A program made the translations under genes and the position numbers. The notes beneath the pieces were generated by a model. That model searched no databases, was not told the DNA's origin, and saw only the letters and a list, made by a program, of their open reading frames with translations. 17,761 bases of DNA, from positions 1 to 17,761 of the forward strand of contig JBJMXE010000044.1 of NCBI GenBank assembly GCA_045809745.1, read 5' to 3'. Below are positions 7,541 through 13,814 of the stretch, piece by piece; within the stretch, counting starts at the first letter, position 1; each line of letters opens with the position of its first letter. This DNA is from DATFCK01 sp045809745. GTDB taxonomy: Bacteria > Verrucomicrobiota > Verrucomicrobiia > Chthoniobacterales > UBA10450.

Positions 7541-8614
7541 CTATTTCTGTGGAACTCTACCCGTGACCTTCTGCTCGTGATCAAGCAGCCATTTCTTGCG
7601 CCATAACCCGCCGCCATAGCCACACAGCGTTCCATCGGCCCGGATTACGCGATGACACGGAATAATGATGCACAGCATGTTGCTTCCATTCGCGTGACCG
7701 ACTGCTCGACGCGCATTCGGGTCGCCCAGCTGCTCCGCCATCCACGAATAAGAGCGCGTCTCCCCCGGCCCAATTGATTGCAGAATTTTCCAAGCCCGCT
7801 GTTGAAACGGCGAGCCGACCGGCGCCAGCGGAATGTCGAACTCCATTCGTTTGCCGGCGAAGTATTGTTCCAGTTGTCGACGAGTAGCGGTGAGATGCCG
7901 ATGCTCACCCGGAACCACGTTAGTCTGCAGACGCTGCCGTAGAATTGACAGCTCCCTTTCCATCGCGCGGCGGTCCACAAATTCAAGCAAACGCAGCCCT
8001 TCGTCGTCGGCGATCGCGAGCATTGCGCCTAACGGCGTTTCGATGCGTTCGGCGAACAACCCGCCCTGAGCCTTGGCGCTGCTGGGCGGTTGTCCGAATA
8101 TCCGGGTGAACGCGTCCCGAAAACCACTGGCCGACTCGAAGCCGCTCCCGTTCTGCACCTCTTCAACCCGCCCTCCCTGCTTCACCTCCTGCAACGCGAG
8201 TCCCATCCGCCGCGCGCGATAATACGCCTGGAATGTCATTCCGTAATGGCGTTTGAACTGTCGCCGGGCAGTGGAAGGATCGATCGACAATGCTGCCAGT
8301 TCTTTGTCGGTGAGTCGTCCGCCCGGTGCGCGCTCCACTTCTGCGCGCAAACGTTCGATCAACTTCGGAGGACGCTTATCGGGATCCATCGGGTGACAGC
8401 GCAGACAAGGCCGGTAGCCGCCGTGTAGCGCCTCGCTCGCGGTTGAGAAGAAATCGACGTTTTGTCGGGCCGGCTTCTTGGCCGAGCAGGTCGGCCGGCA
8501 AAAAATACCGGTGGTGCGAACGCCGACGTAGAAAATGCCCTCAAAGCTGGAGTCGCGGTTCACCAGCGCGCGATACATCGTATCCTGCGGCGGAAGAAGG
8601 GACAGGGCGTTCAT
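7541..8614 (-). CDS. ada: Ada: methylphosphotriester/O6-methylguanine-DNA methyltransferase and regulator
   Basis: A 357-aa protein with the full three-part Ada layout. The N-terminal zinc domain has Cys39, Cys43, Cys70 and Cys73 (GIFCRPTCSAKKPA and YRPCLRCHP); the first is the methyl acceptor from methylphosphotriesters in E. coli Ada. An AraC-type helix-turn-helix region follows at about 88-185 (ELAALSIDPSTARRQFKRHY and FGQPPSSAK). The C-terminal O6-alkylguanine transferase domain has the active site PCHRV at Cys320 and ends GYGGGLWRKKWLLDHE. Length matches E. coli Ada (354 aa). Family role: irreversible transfer of methyl groups from alkylated DNA to the protein, which then activates its own regulon. 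Its ATG overlaps the stop of the DUF1203 gene (ATGA), so the two are co-translated. All key residues are present; confidence is high. Confidence 0.96.
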   Translation of the reverse strand: MNALSLLPPQDTMYRALVNRDSSFEGIFYVGVRTTGIFCRPTCSAKKPARQNVDFFSTASEALHGGYRPCLRCHPMDPDKRPPKLIERLRAEVERAPGGRLTDKELAALSIDPSTARRQFKRHYGMTFQAYYRARRMGLALQEVKQGGRVEEVQNGSGFESASGFRDAFTRIFGQPPSSAKAQGGLFAERIETPLGAMLAIADDEGLRLLEFVDRRAMERELSILRQRLQTNVVPGEHRHLTATRRQLEQYFAGKRMEFDIPLAPVGSPFQQRAWKILQSIGPGETRSYSWMAEQLGDPNARRAVGHANGSNMLCIIIPCHRVIRADGTLCGYGGGLWRKKWLLDHEQKVTGRVPQK

Positions 8615-9075
8615 GATCGTTCAACCCCAAAAGTATAACAGCCGTGAGTAGCACTGCGAGCGTGGACGAACGCAGTGTCTGGATTTTCAAAGAGTTTTTC
8701 AATCACCGCTTCCGGTTGTTCGCCGTTGAGCTGTCGGGCGTCGATGAGGTTTTGCTCGGAGTCATAGGCGCGAAACACGCGACCCTGTCGGAACTCTGAT
8801 GGGTATGATTGGTCTTCATATCGCGGACATGATTCGGCGTGCACAAAGATCGGGCCGCTCTCCGAATAGGGTCGGCCGACGGCGACGGCGTGGTAAGGGA
8901 ACAGGATCACACGTTCGCCGGGTTGCGCCCATTCCAGGCAATGACGGCACGGTGCCGTGTGCGGCTCCTCCACCGTGACGAGACGGTGATCAGGACGATT
9001 TTCGGAAGCCGCTCTGCGCGCGTCTTCCGCAATGGCACTTGGAAGCGCTACAAACCGAAATTTGGTGGTGGTCAT
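8611..9075 (-). CDS. DUF1203 domain protein
   Basis: A 154-aa soluble protein that matches the DUF1203 family pattern over its length: FRFVALPS near the start, then APCRHCLEWAQPGERVILFP, SGPIFVHAESCPRYED, FRAYDSEQNLIDAR, and FVHARSATHGCYTFGVER at the C-terminus. The biochemical function of this family is not established to my knowledge. Conserved Cys residues are visible (PCRHC, AESC, HGC). I chose the ATG at 9075 because AGGTG lies 6 nt upstream; the GTG at 9084 falls inside that ribosome site. The stop overlaps the ada start by 4 nt, so the protein would be made together with Ada and probably induced with it. A role in the alkylation response is inference from this coupling only. Confidence 0.85.
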   Translation of the reverse strand: MTTTKFRFVALPSAIAEDARRAASENRPDHRLVTVEEPHTAPCRHCLEWAQPGERVILFPYHAVAVGRPYSESGPIFVHAESCPRYEDQSYPSEFRQGRVFRAYDSEQNLIDARQLNGEQPEAVIEKLFENPDTAFVHARSATHGCYTFGVERS

Positions 9076-9081
9076 AGTTGT

Positions 9082-9086
9082 CACCT
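9082..9086 (-). promoter_or_regulatory. Ribosome binding site deciding the start of the DUF1203 gene
   Basis: AGGTG on the minus strand, 6 nt before the ATG at 9075. It overlaps the alternative GTG codon at 9084, which argues against that upstream start. Confidence 0.6.
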
Positions 9087-9206
9087 AAACGCATCTCACT
9101 TCACACCGCATCGACGCATTTCAGGCATAGAATTTTCGACACCAAGGCACAGTGTCCCTGCCGGACACAGGAAATTACGCGATGCGCAGCAGCCGGACAA
9201 AGTTCG

Positions 9207-9286
9207 GAGTGCAGGTCAATTGTAGCGGCGGTCTATGACCGCCGACGTGCAGGCAAGGGTCGCTGCGCGGGGCCGATCTGCACTCC
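9207..9286. repeat. Palindromic repeat with outer inverted arms
   Basis: It lies in the 210-nt gap 9076-9285 upstream of DUF1203-ada. A perfect hairpin CGGCGGTC/GACCGCCG with a TAT loop (9226-9244) follows ATTGTAG. The whole block is enclosed by GGAGTGCAG (9207-9215) and CTGCACTCC (9278-9286), a 9-bp outer inverted repeat that reaches the stop codon of the thioesterase gene. The left arm plus hairpin resembles the copy at 13644-13701. The rest of the gap (9087-9206) shows nothing I can name, although it must hold the DUF1203-ada promoter if that unit is transcribed separately. Confidence 0.7.
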
Positions 9287-9750
9287 TACCAGCGGTGAAA
9301 TGCCGGGTGACCCTCCTTCACCGCCACGAACACACCGCGGCAGGTCGCACACACTTTTCCGCCACCGCTGAGCGTCCCCTCGACGGTTGCCCGATCTCCC
9401 TCCGATTCGATTACCTTGGCAGACAACTGAACCGGGCCGGCTGTTGGTGTCGGTCGCAGTAGCTTGATTGAATACTCAGCCGTGACCGTGCATGGGGTGC
9501 GATTCTCACCCGATTTCTTCATCAGATAATGCGCCGCCGTCCAGTTGCAGTGACAATCGAGCAAGCTGCCGATGATCCCCCCGTTCAGCACACCGGGGAA
9601 TGCCTCGTATTTTTTCTCCGGCCGCCATTCCGCCACGACTTCCCCATTGTGCGCGAAGCTCCGGATATGAAGACCATCGGGGTTCGCTGGCCCACAGCCA
9701 AAACAGGCATTGTTAGGCGCGTATTGTTCCTGAAGAGATTGTTCGCTCAT
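9286..9750 (-). CDS. PaaI-like hotdog-fold acyl-CoA thioesterase
   Basis: 154 aa from the ATG at 9750. The sequence NNACFGCGPANPDGLHIRSF near the N-terminus is the CFGCG-x-N-x-x-GL signature of PaaI-type hotdog proteins. FPGVLNGGIIGSLLDCHCNW matches the hotdog helix region (G-x-x-x-N-G-G-I-x-x-x-L-L-D) that carries the active-site residues. The C-terminal half (AEYSIKLLRPTPTAGPVQLS) gives the expected strands. Family role: hydrolysis of acyl-CoA to free acid and CoA in the cytoplasm; the natural substrate is unknown. The frame is open to a TTG at 9798, but that would add a poorly conserved 16-residue stretch, so 9750 is preferred although no Shine-Dalgarno is visible. It lies downstream of prpC, separated by 203 nt with a hairpin, so membership of that operon is uncertain. 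Confidence 0.82.
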   Translation of the reverse strand: MSEQSLQEQYAPNNACFGCGPANPDGLHIRSFAHNGEVVAEWRPEKKYEAFPGVLNGGIIGSLLDCHCNWTAAHYLMKKSGENRTPCTVTAEYSIKLLRPTPTAGPVQLSAKVIESEGDRATVEGTLSGGGKVCATCRGVFVAVKEGHPAFHRW

Positions 9751-9850
9751 TTTGTAAGCAGTGTCGGCAGGTTCAGTGTAACCCGAAGCATGCCTCAAAG
9801 GAAAGCGGCCGGATTATTGCAGCGGTCGTTGTGTCAACCACCGAACTAAA

Positions 9851-9880
9851 TAGACAGGCGGTTGGCACAACCGCCTCTAC
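9851..9880. repeat. Single REP-like hairpin
   Basis: A perfect 9-bp stem AGGCGGTTG/CAACCGCCT with a GCA loop (9856-9876), flanked by TAGA on the left and CTAC on the right. Read on the minus strand it begins TTGTAGAGGCGGTTG, so it belongs to the same family as the copies at 7460, 9222 and 11229. It lies in the 203-nt gap 9751-9953 just after the prpC stop (minus strand), a position where it could also act as a 3'-end stabiliser or weak terminator. No U-tract follows. I see nothing else nameable in this gap. Confidence 0.65.
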
Positions 9881-9953
9881 AACTTCGCGCGGGATGACAT
9901 AGCTACAGGCGGGAAATAGCTGAGGTCATACATTAACTCGAAAATCGTGCCGC

Positions 9954-11084
9954 CTACTTCGGCGGTCCGGGATACTTCCGGTCTTCGGGCCCCGTATACA
10001 GCGACCGCGGCCGAATGAGACGATTATGATCGTGTTGTTCAACGACGTGCGCGCACCAGCCCGCCACTCGTGAAGCAGCGAAGATCGGCGTGTTCAGCAC
10101 GGAGGCGAAGCCGAGCATTGTGAGCACCGGCGCTGCGTAAAGATCGACGTTGCAGTAGAGCTGTTTCTCACGTTCCATCACTCGCTCGAGCTCTTCACAG
10201 ATCGGGATCCACTCCTCTTTCCCGGTCCGCTTTCCAAGGTCACGACCAATTTCTCGCATGATTGGCACGCGGGAATCTCCGGTTTTGTAAACTCGGTGCC
10301 CGAACCCCATGATTTTGGCTTTCTTGCCTAACTTGTCCATCAGCCACGCTTCCGCGCGATCCGCGGTCTTGATCTCGTCAAGCATCTTCATGGATTCCTC
10401 GTTAGCCCCTCCATGAAGCGGTCCCTTGAGCGTTCCACAGGCGGAGGTCACAGCGCCGTACATGTCCGCGAGCGTCGATGCCGTCACCCGGGCGGCAAAT
10501 GTCGACGCATTGAACTCGTGATCGGCGTACAAGTTAAAGATGGTGTCCATCATGCGGGTCTTCCACGACGGTGGAACTTCGCCGGTCAGCTTGTAAAATA
10601 AATTAGCTGCGAGGGTAAGCTCGGGCTTCTCCGGCAACGGCTTTTGCTTTTGGGAGATTCGATACCCGTCCGTAATCACGGTCGACATTTTAGCGATCAA
10701 CCGCGTGGCTTTGCGAATGTTGGCATCATGCGAGTGGTCGTTCAGTTCGCGATCAAAAGGACCCAGCATCGAGATAGCCGTTCGCGCTGTGTCCATCGGA
10801 TGGGTGCCGGCGGGTAGCAGAGCTAACATTTGGGTGACCTGTTCCGGAATGGCACGCTCAGCACCAACATCGCCAGTGAATTTCGCTAACTGCTCCGCAC
10901 TCGGCAGTTCGCCGTTCAACAACAGGTAAGCGACCTCTTCAAACGTCGCTTTCTCGGCCATGTCGTGAATGTCATACCCGCGATAAGCCAGACCGGCGTT
11001 TGGGTCCACCCAACAGATCTGAGTTTCTCCGGCGATGACACCGGCGAGACCGGGGCTGTATGCAGGTTTTGTATCTGTAGCCAT
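9954..11084 (-). CDS. prpC: 2-methylcitrate synthase / citrate synthase
   Basis: 376 aa, the usual size of the short (type I, Gram-positive-like) citrate/methylcitrate synthases. The start ATG at 11084 gives MATDTKPAYSPGLAGVIAGE, followed by LAYRGYDIHDMA, a hallmark of the family. All three catalytic residues are visible: His189 in ADHEFNAST, His263 in MGFGHRVYK and Asp314 in CNVDLYAAP. The reaction is propionyl-CoA + oxaloacetate to 2-methylcitrate + CoA, with acetyl-CoA often accepted. Sequence alone cannot separate this from a plain citrate synthase, but prpB and prpD just upstream on the same strand favour the methylcitrate role. The open frame continues upstream to 11255 through a palindromic repeat; that 57-residue extension is arginine-rich and unlike the family, so it is rejected. 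Only a weak purine stretch precedes the ATG. Confidence 0.9.
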   Translation of the reverse strand: MATDTKPAYSPGLAGVIAGETQICWVDPNAGLAYRGYDIHDMAEKATFEEVAYLLLNGELPSAEQLAKFTGDVGAERAIPEQVTQMLALLPAGTHPMDTARTAISMLGPFDRELNDHSHDANIRKATRLIAKMSTVITDGYRISQKQKPLPEKPELTLAANLFYKLTGEVPPSWKTRMMDTIFNLYADHEFNASTFAARVTASTLADMYGAVTSACGTLKGPLHGGANEESMKMLDEIKTADRAEAWLMDKLGKKAKIMGFGHRVYKTGDSRVPIMREIGRDLGKRTGKEEWIPICEELERVMEREKQLYCNVDLYAAPVLTMLGFASVLNTPIFAASRVAGWCAHVVEQHDHNRLIRPRSLYTGPEDRKYPGPPK

Positions 11085-11228
11085 GGGCGTGTTTCTCTTT
11101 ACTCGTGAACGGCAAACGTTCAACGGCCAAGATTCCATGAAACCAATGCGAGCGATGCGCTCGCGCAGCGCAAGATCGGTCGGTGCCGGACGGCACTCGC
11201 GCGCGACCTGCCGACGCATAGGTCCGTT

Positions 11229-11257
11229 GGTAGCGGCGGTTCGCCGAACCGCCATGG
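11229..11257. repeat. REP-like hairpin between prpB and prpC
   Basis: GGTAGC precedes a perfect stem GGCGGTTC/GAACCGCC with a GCC loop (11235-11253), then ATGGGCG. The same order (GGTAGC, hairpin, ATGG) occurs at 7460-7489. It occupies the 181-nt gap 11085-11265 inside the presumed prp operon, immediately after the prpB stop. The remainder (11085-11228) shows no other clear element. Confidence 0.7.
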
Positions 11258-11265
11258 GCGATGCC

Positions 11266-12126
11266 TTACTTCTTCAGCCCAGACCAGCTGTCCGCCGCCG
11301 GATCGTAACCGAGCAGCTCGTAGAGCTCCTTCCGCGTTTGCATCTTCTCGAGCCAGTCGGTCTGGGTGCCGCTCCGTTTCAACGTGGCAAAAAAATCGGC
11401 GGTGGCTTTCATGGCGACACGAAACCCGCTCATCGGGAAAATCACCATTCGATATCCAAGATCCGACAGCTGATCGAATGACAGGAGCGGGCTCTTGCCG
11501 AACTCAGTCATGTTCGCAAGCAGCGGCCGATTGATCTCGCGCGCGAAGGTTCGGAACTCATCTTCCGTTTGTAACGCCTCCGGAAAAATAGCGTCGGCCC
11601 CTGCAGCCAGGTAGTGTTGCGCGCGGTCCAGGGTCTTCTCGTAGTCTTCCACTGCTCGAGCATCCGTTCGGGCGATAATCATGAAATCGGGATCGCGCCG
11701 CGCCGCGACAGCGGCTTCGATTTTCCCGACCATTTCTTCAACCGGCACCAGTGATTTGCCGGCGAGATGACCGCACCGTTTGGGAAATTCCTGATCTTCG
11801 ATGTGGCAACCAGCGAGTCCGACGCTTTCCAGTTCGCGGATTGTTCGGGCGACGTTAGGCGCGCCACCGAAGCCGGTATCCGCGTCCACGATCGCAGGGA
11901 TGCTGACGGCGGAAGTGATGTAGCCGGCAAGCTGTGCGACTTCCGGTAACGTGAGAAGACCGATATCGGGGACGCCTCCCGTGGCGTTAGATAAACCTGC
12001 TCCGCTTATATATAGAGCGCTAAACCCGGCCTGCTCCACCTGGCGGGCCATGGCGGCGTTCGGAACGCCCGGCATCATCACGGCACCTTCGGCAATAAGC
12101 TGACGCAGTTTGGCAGCGGTAGTCAT
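11266..12126 (-). CDS. prpB: 2-methylisocitrate lyase
   Basis: 286 aa, close to the typical 290-300 aa of PrpB in the isocitrate lyase/PEP mutase superfamily. Visible family features are LYISGAGLSNATGGVPDIGL, the metal-binding DADTGFGG (Asp81, Asp83), HIEDQEFPKRCGH with the catalytic Cys118 in KRCGH, and IIARTDARAVEDYEKTLDRA. The reaction is (2R,3S)-2-methylisocitrate to pyruvate + succinate in the cytoplasm. True isocitrate lyases are much longer (over 400 aa), so AceA is excluded; oxaloacetate hydrolases of the same fold remain a minor alternative. It lies 73 nt after prpD and 181 nt before prpC on the same strand. The ATG at 12126 lacks a clear Shine-Dalgarno. Confidence 0.93.
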   Translation of the reverse strand: MTTAAKLRQLIAEGAVMMPGVPNAAMARQVEQAGFSALYISGAGLSNATGGVPDIGLLTLPEVAQLAGYITSAVSIPAIVDADTGFGGAPNVARTIRELESVGLAGCHIEDQEFPKRCGHLAGKSLVPVEEMVGKIEAAVAARRDPDFMIIARTDARAVEDYEKTLDRAQHYLAAGADAIFPEALQTEDEFRTFAREINRPLLANMTEFGKSPLLSFDQLSDLGYRMVIFPMSGFRVAMKATADFFATLKRSGTQTDWLEKMQTRKELYELLGYDPAADSWSGLKK

Positions 12127-12130
12127 GGTG

Positions 12131-12151
12131 TCATGGGCATCCGGCCCATGA
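12131..12151. repeat. Intercistronic hairpin between prpD and prpB
   Basis: TCATGGGC/GCCCATGA forms an 8-bp perfect stem with a 5-nt loop, 4 nt before the prpB ATG on the minus strand. A second, imperfect stem (CAATGGCT with AGCCAATG, one mismatch) follows at about 12164-12182. Together they fill the 73-nt gap. In mRNA the first stem would lie close to the prpB translation start and could limit or time initiation; this is inference. Confidence 0.5.
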
Positions 12152-12199
12152 GCTGTTTAGACCAATGGCTGGAAGCCAATGCCACTGTGGGGCGACGCC

Positions 12200-13594
12200 T
12201 CATCTCTTCACCACACACGCGCGCATCAATTCGCCCACACTCGACGCCTGATCCAACGTCCATCCCAGGTCAACCAGGCTGTTCGCCGCGTCGTCTCCAA
12301 TCTTCGGCACCACCAGCGCATTGAATTTACCGACCAACTCGTCGTCCGACACCGGATTTTTGGCATTGCCTAACGGGTAATCGACCCGCTTGGTCAGGGT
12401 CCGGCCATCTTTCAGTGTCACATGCACGATGTTTGCCACCGCTTCGGCGTAAATCGCACTGAGCTCAGCGTTCCGTTCCACCTTCACGCTCTCGAGAAAC
12501 GTCCAAATCTTTGGATCCATGAAGCGAGCAGGCTCAAACTGTTTGTCTGTTACTTTACCATCAATCAATGCAATCGCCGTGATGTAGGGCAGACTGTGAT
12601 CCGCGGTCTCGCGCGTCTCGGGCTTCCATTTTTCCGGCTCGCTGCCGATGATATCGACTGAAGCGTCATGCGATTCGATCCGGACGGATTCAATCTGCGA
12701 GACATCTCCGATTTCTTTTCGCAGGAACAATGCCGCTTCAATCGCGCTCTGGCTGTGATATTCCGCCGGCCAATATTTGATGCTCGTCTTGAGGATCATG
12801 GAGGCGGCGCCTTTACCGGCCATCGCTTCCCGCTTTTTGTCGAACATTTCGGCCACGTTGCCTAACGAGACTCCGAGTTCCTTCTCAAATCCCATCTGAC
12901 CTTCGAAGATCGGGGCGGGGCCGGTCATTCCGGCGCGGGCAAGTAATGCGGCGTAAACGCCGTGGCGCGCCGCATTGGCGAAGGCGACGCCTTTCCAGTG
13001 CGAAAGCTCCCCCACCCGCGCCTGGCGGAATGCAGCGCAGTTCACGCCGGCAATATTGACCGCGTGCCTTGTCTTCTCTGGATCGAGTTTCATCAATTTC
13101 GCGCTCGCCAATGCAGTCGAAAAGGCGCCGTATGTCGGGTGATCCCATCCGCGCGCGCGAATACTCGCCGCATCGCACAATCGGCATTGAACCTCGTAGG
13201 CGAGAGCGATCGCGACTATCGCTTCTTTCCCACTCGCGCCGACACTCTCCGCCACCGACAAAACGGCCGCAATGTTATCACTCGGATGCGCCGGTTCTTT
13301 CGATAGGTAGGTATCGTTGTAATCGAAATACCGAATGCAACATCCGGTCGCGAAAGCTGCCCAATCCGGTGGCGCTTTGTGGTTGGTGCCAATAACTGTT
13401 CCGCCGTTATTCGCCGAAAATTCCGAGGCTACGGTCCGGGCGATCACACACGGTTCTTCATTCCAAGCCCCGAGCGCGCAGCCGATGGAGTCAATCACCC
13501 GCCGCTTCACCTCGTGCACAGTTTCCTTCGAGAGATCTTCAAACTGTAGGGAACAAGCGAAATTGGCGAGTTGATGAGCGAGCGATTTGGTCAT
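12200..13594 (-). CDS. prpD: 2-methylcitrate dehydratase (MmgE/PrpD family)
   Basis: 464 aa, normal for the MmgE/PrpD family. The N-terminal helical domain contains VKRRVIDSIGCALGAW and the conserved FDYNDTYLSKEPAHPSDNIA segment. Later blocks are RARGWDHPTYGAFSTALASA, a HWKGVAFANAARHGVYAALL region and SIKYWPAEYHSQSAIEAALF, all family signatures. Reaction: dehydration of 2-methylcitrate to 2-methyl-cis-aconitate; hydration to 2-methylisocitrate then needs an aconitase, which is not in this window. The open frame extends to 13690 through repeat DNA, giving a 32-residue extension unlike the family; the ATG at 13594 (MTKSLAHQLANF) fits the family start, although the Shine-Dalgarno is weak. First gene of the prpD-prpB-prpC series, divergent from the CoA-transferase gene. 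Confidence 0.92.
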   Translation of the reverse strand: MTKSLAHQLANFACSLQFEDLSKETVHEVKRRVIDSIGCALGAWNEEPCVIARTVASEFSANNGGTVIGTNHKAPPDWAAFATGCCIRYFDYNDTYLSKEPAHPSDNIAAVLSVAESVGASGKEAIVAIALAYEVQCRLCDAASIRARGWDHPTYGAFSTALASAKLMKLDPEKTRHAVNIAGVNCAAFRQARVGELSHWKGVAFANAARHGVYAALLARAGMTGPAPIFEGQMGFEKELGVSLGNVAEMFDKKREAMAGKGAASMILKTSIKYWPAEYHSQSAIEAALFLRKEIGDVSQIESVRIESHDASVDIIGSEPEKWKPETRETADHSLPYITAIALIDGKVTDKQFEPARFMDPKIWTFLESVKVERNAELSAIYAEAVANIVHVTLKDGRTLTKRVDYPLGNAKNPVSDDELVGKFNALVVPKIGDDAANSLVDLGWTLDQASSVGELMRACVVKR

Positions 13595-13814
13595 GGCAAA
13601 AATTGAGCCTGCAATGTCGCGAGGAATCCCGTGGCAGCAAGCCACGGAGTGCAGGCTGTTCCATTGTAGCCGGGGCGCTGACCCGGCCACGCGCAGGCGT
13701 GCAATTGATCGGCCCAGGTGAAGCCTTTACCAAGTCCCGCCGGGGTCTGCGCCCCCGGCTACCACGAATTCCTCGGTGTTGAATCCTCTGATCCATGGTT
13801 AGATTTCGCTCCTC
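13595..13814. promoter_or_regulatory. Divergent region between prpD and the CoA-transferase gene
   Basis: 220 nt between two divergent starts, so both promoters should be here. Most of it (13629-13762) is repeat DNA with several stems, leaving about 50 nt before the CoA-transferase ATG and about 35 nt before the prpD ATG. I see no convincing -35/-10 pair and no recognisable operator. No regulator gene is adjacent. Confidence 0.45.
13629..13762. repeat. Cluster of palindromic repeats in the prpD/CoA-transferase promoter region
   Basis: Four stems in a row: CCGTGGC/GCCACGG (13629-13647), GCCGGG/CCCGGC (13669-13687), CACGC/GCGTG (13688-13701) and GCCGGGG/CCCCGGC (13739-13759). GTAGCCGGGG at 13666-13675 and CCCCGGCTAC at 13753-13762 form a 10-bp outer inverted repeat. 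This is the same layout as at 7460-7530 but with GGGG/CCCC cores in place of GGCGGT. GGAGTGCAGG at 13646-13655 repeats the arm at 9207. Confidence 0.7.

Noticed and set aside
11085..11255. N-terminal extension of PrpC
   Set aside because: The frame is open, but the extra 57 residues are encoded by repeat DNA, are Arg-rich and do not match citrate synthases; the family start is at 11084.
11266..12126. Isocitrate lyase (AceA) of a glyoxylate shunt
   Set aside because: The protein is only 286 aa and sits between prpD and prpC, which fits PrpB; AceA is considerably longer and no malate synthase gene is nearby.
13595..13690. N-terminal extension of PrpD
   Set aside because: It is encoded by palindromic repeat sequence and is unlike the MmgE/PrpD family, whose start matches the ATG at 13594.
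7460..13762. CRISPR array
   Set aside because: The palindromes are scattered over kilobases between genes, differ in sequence and have no regular spacers; no cas genes are present.
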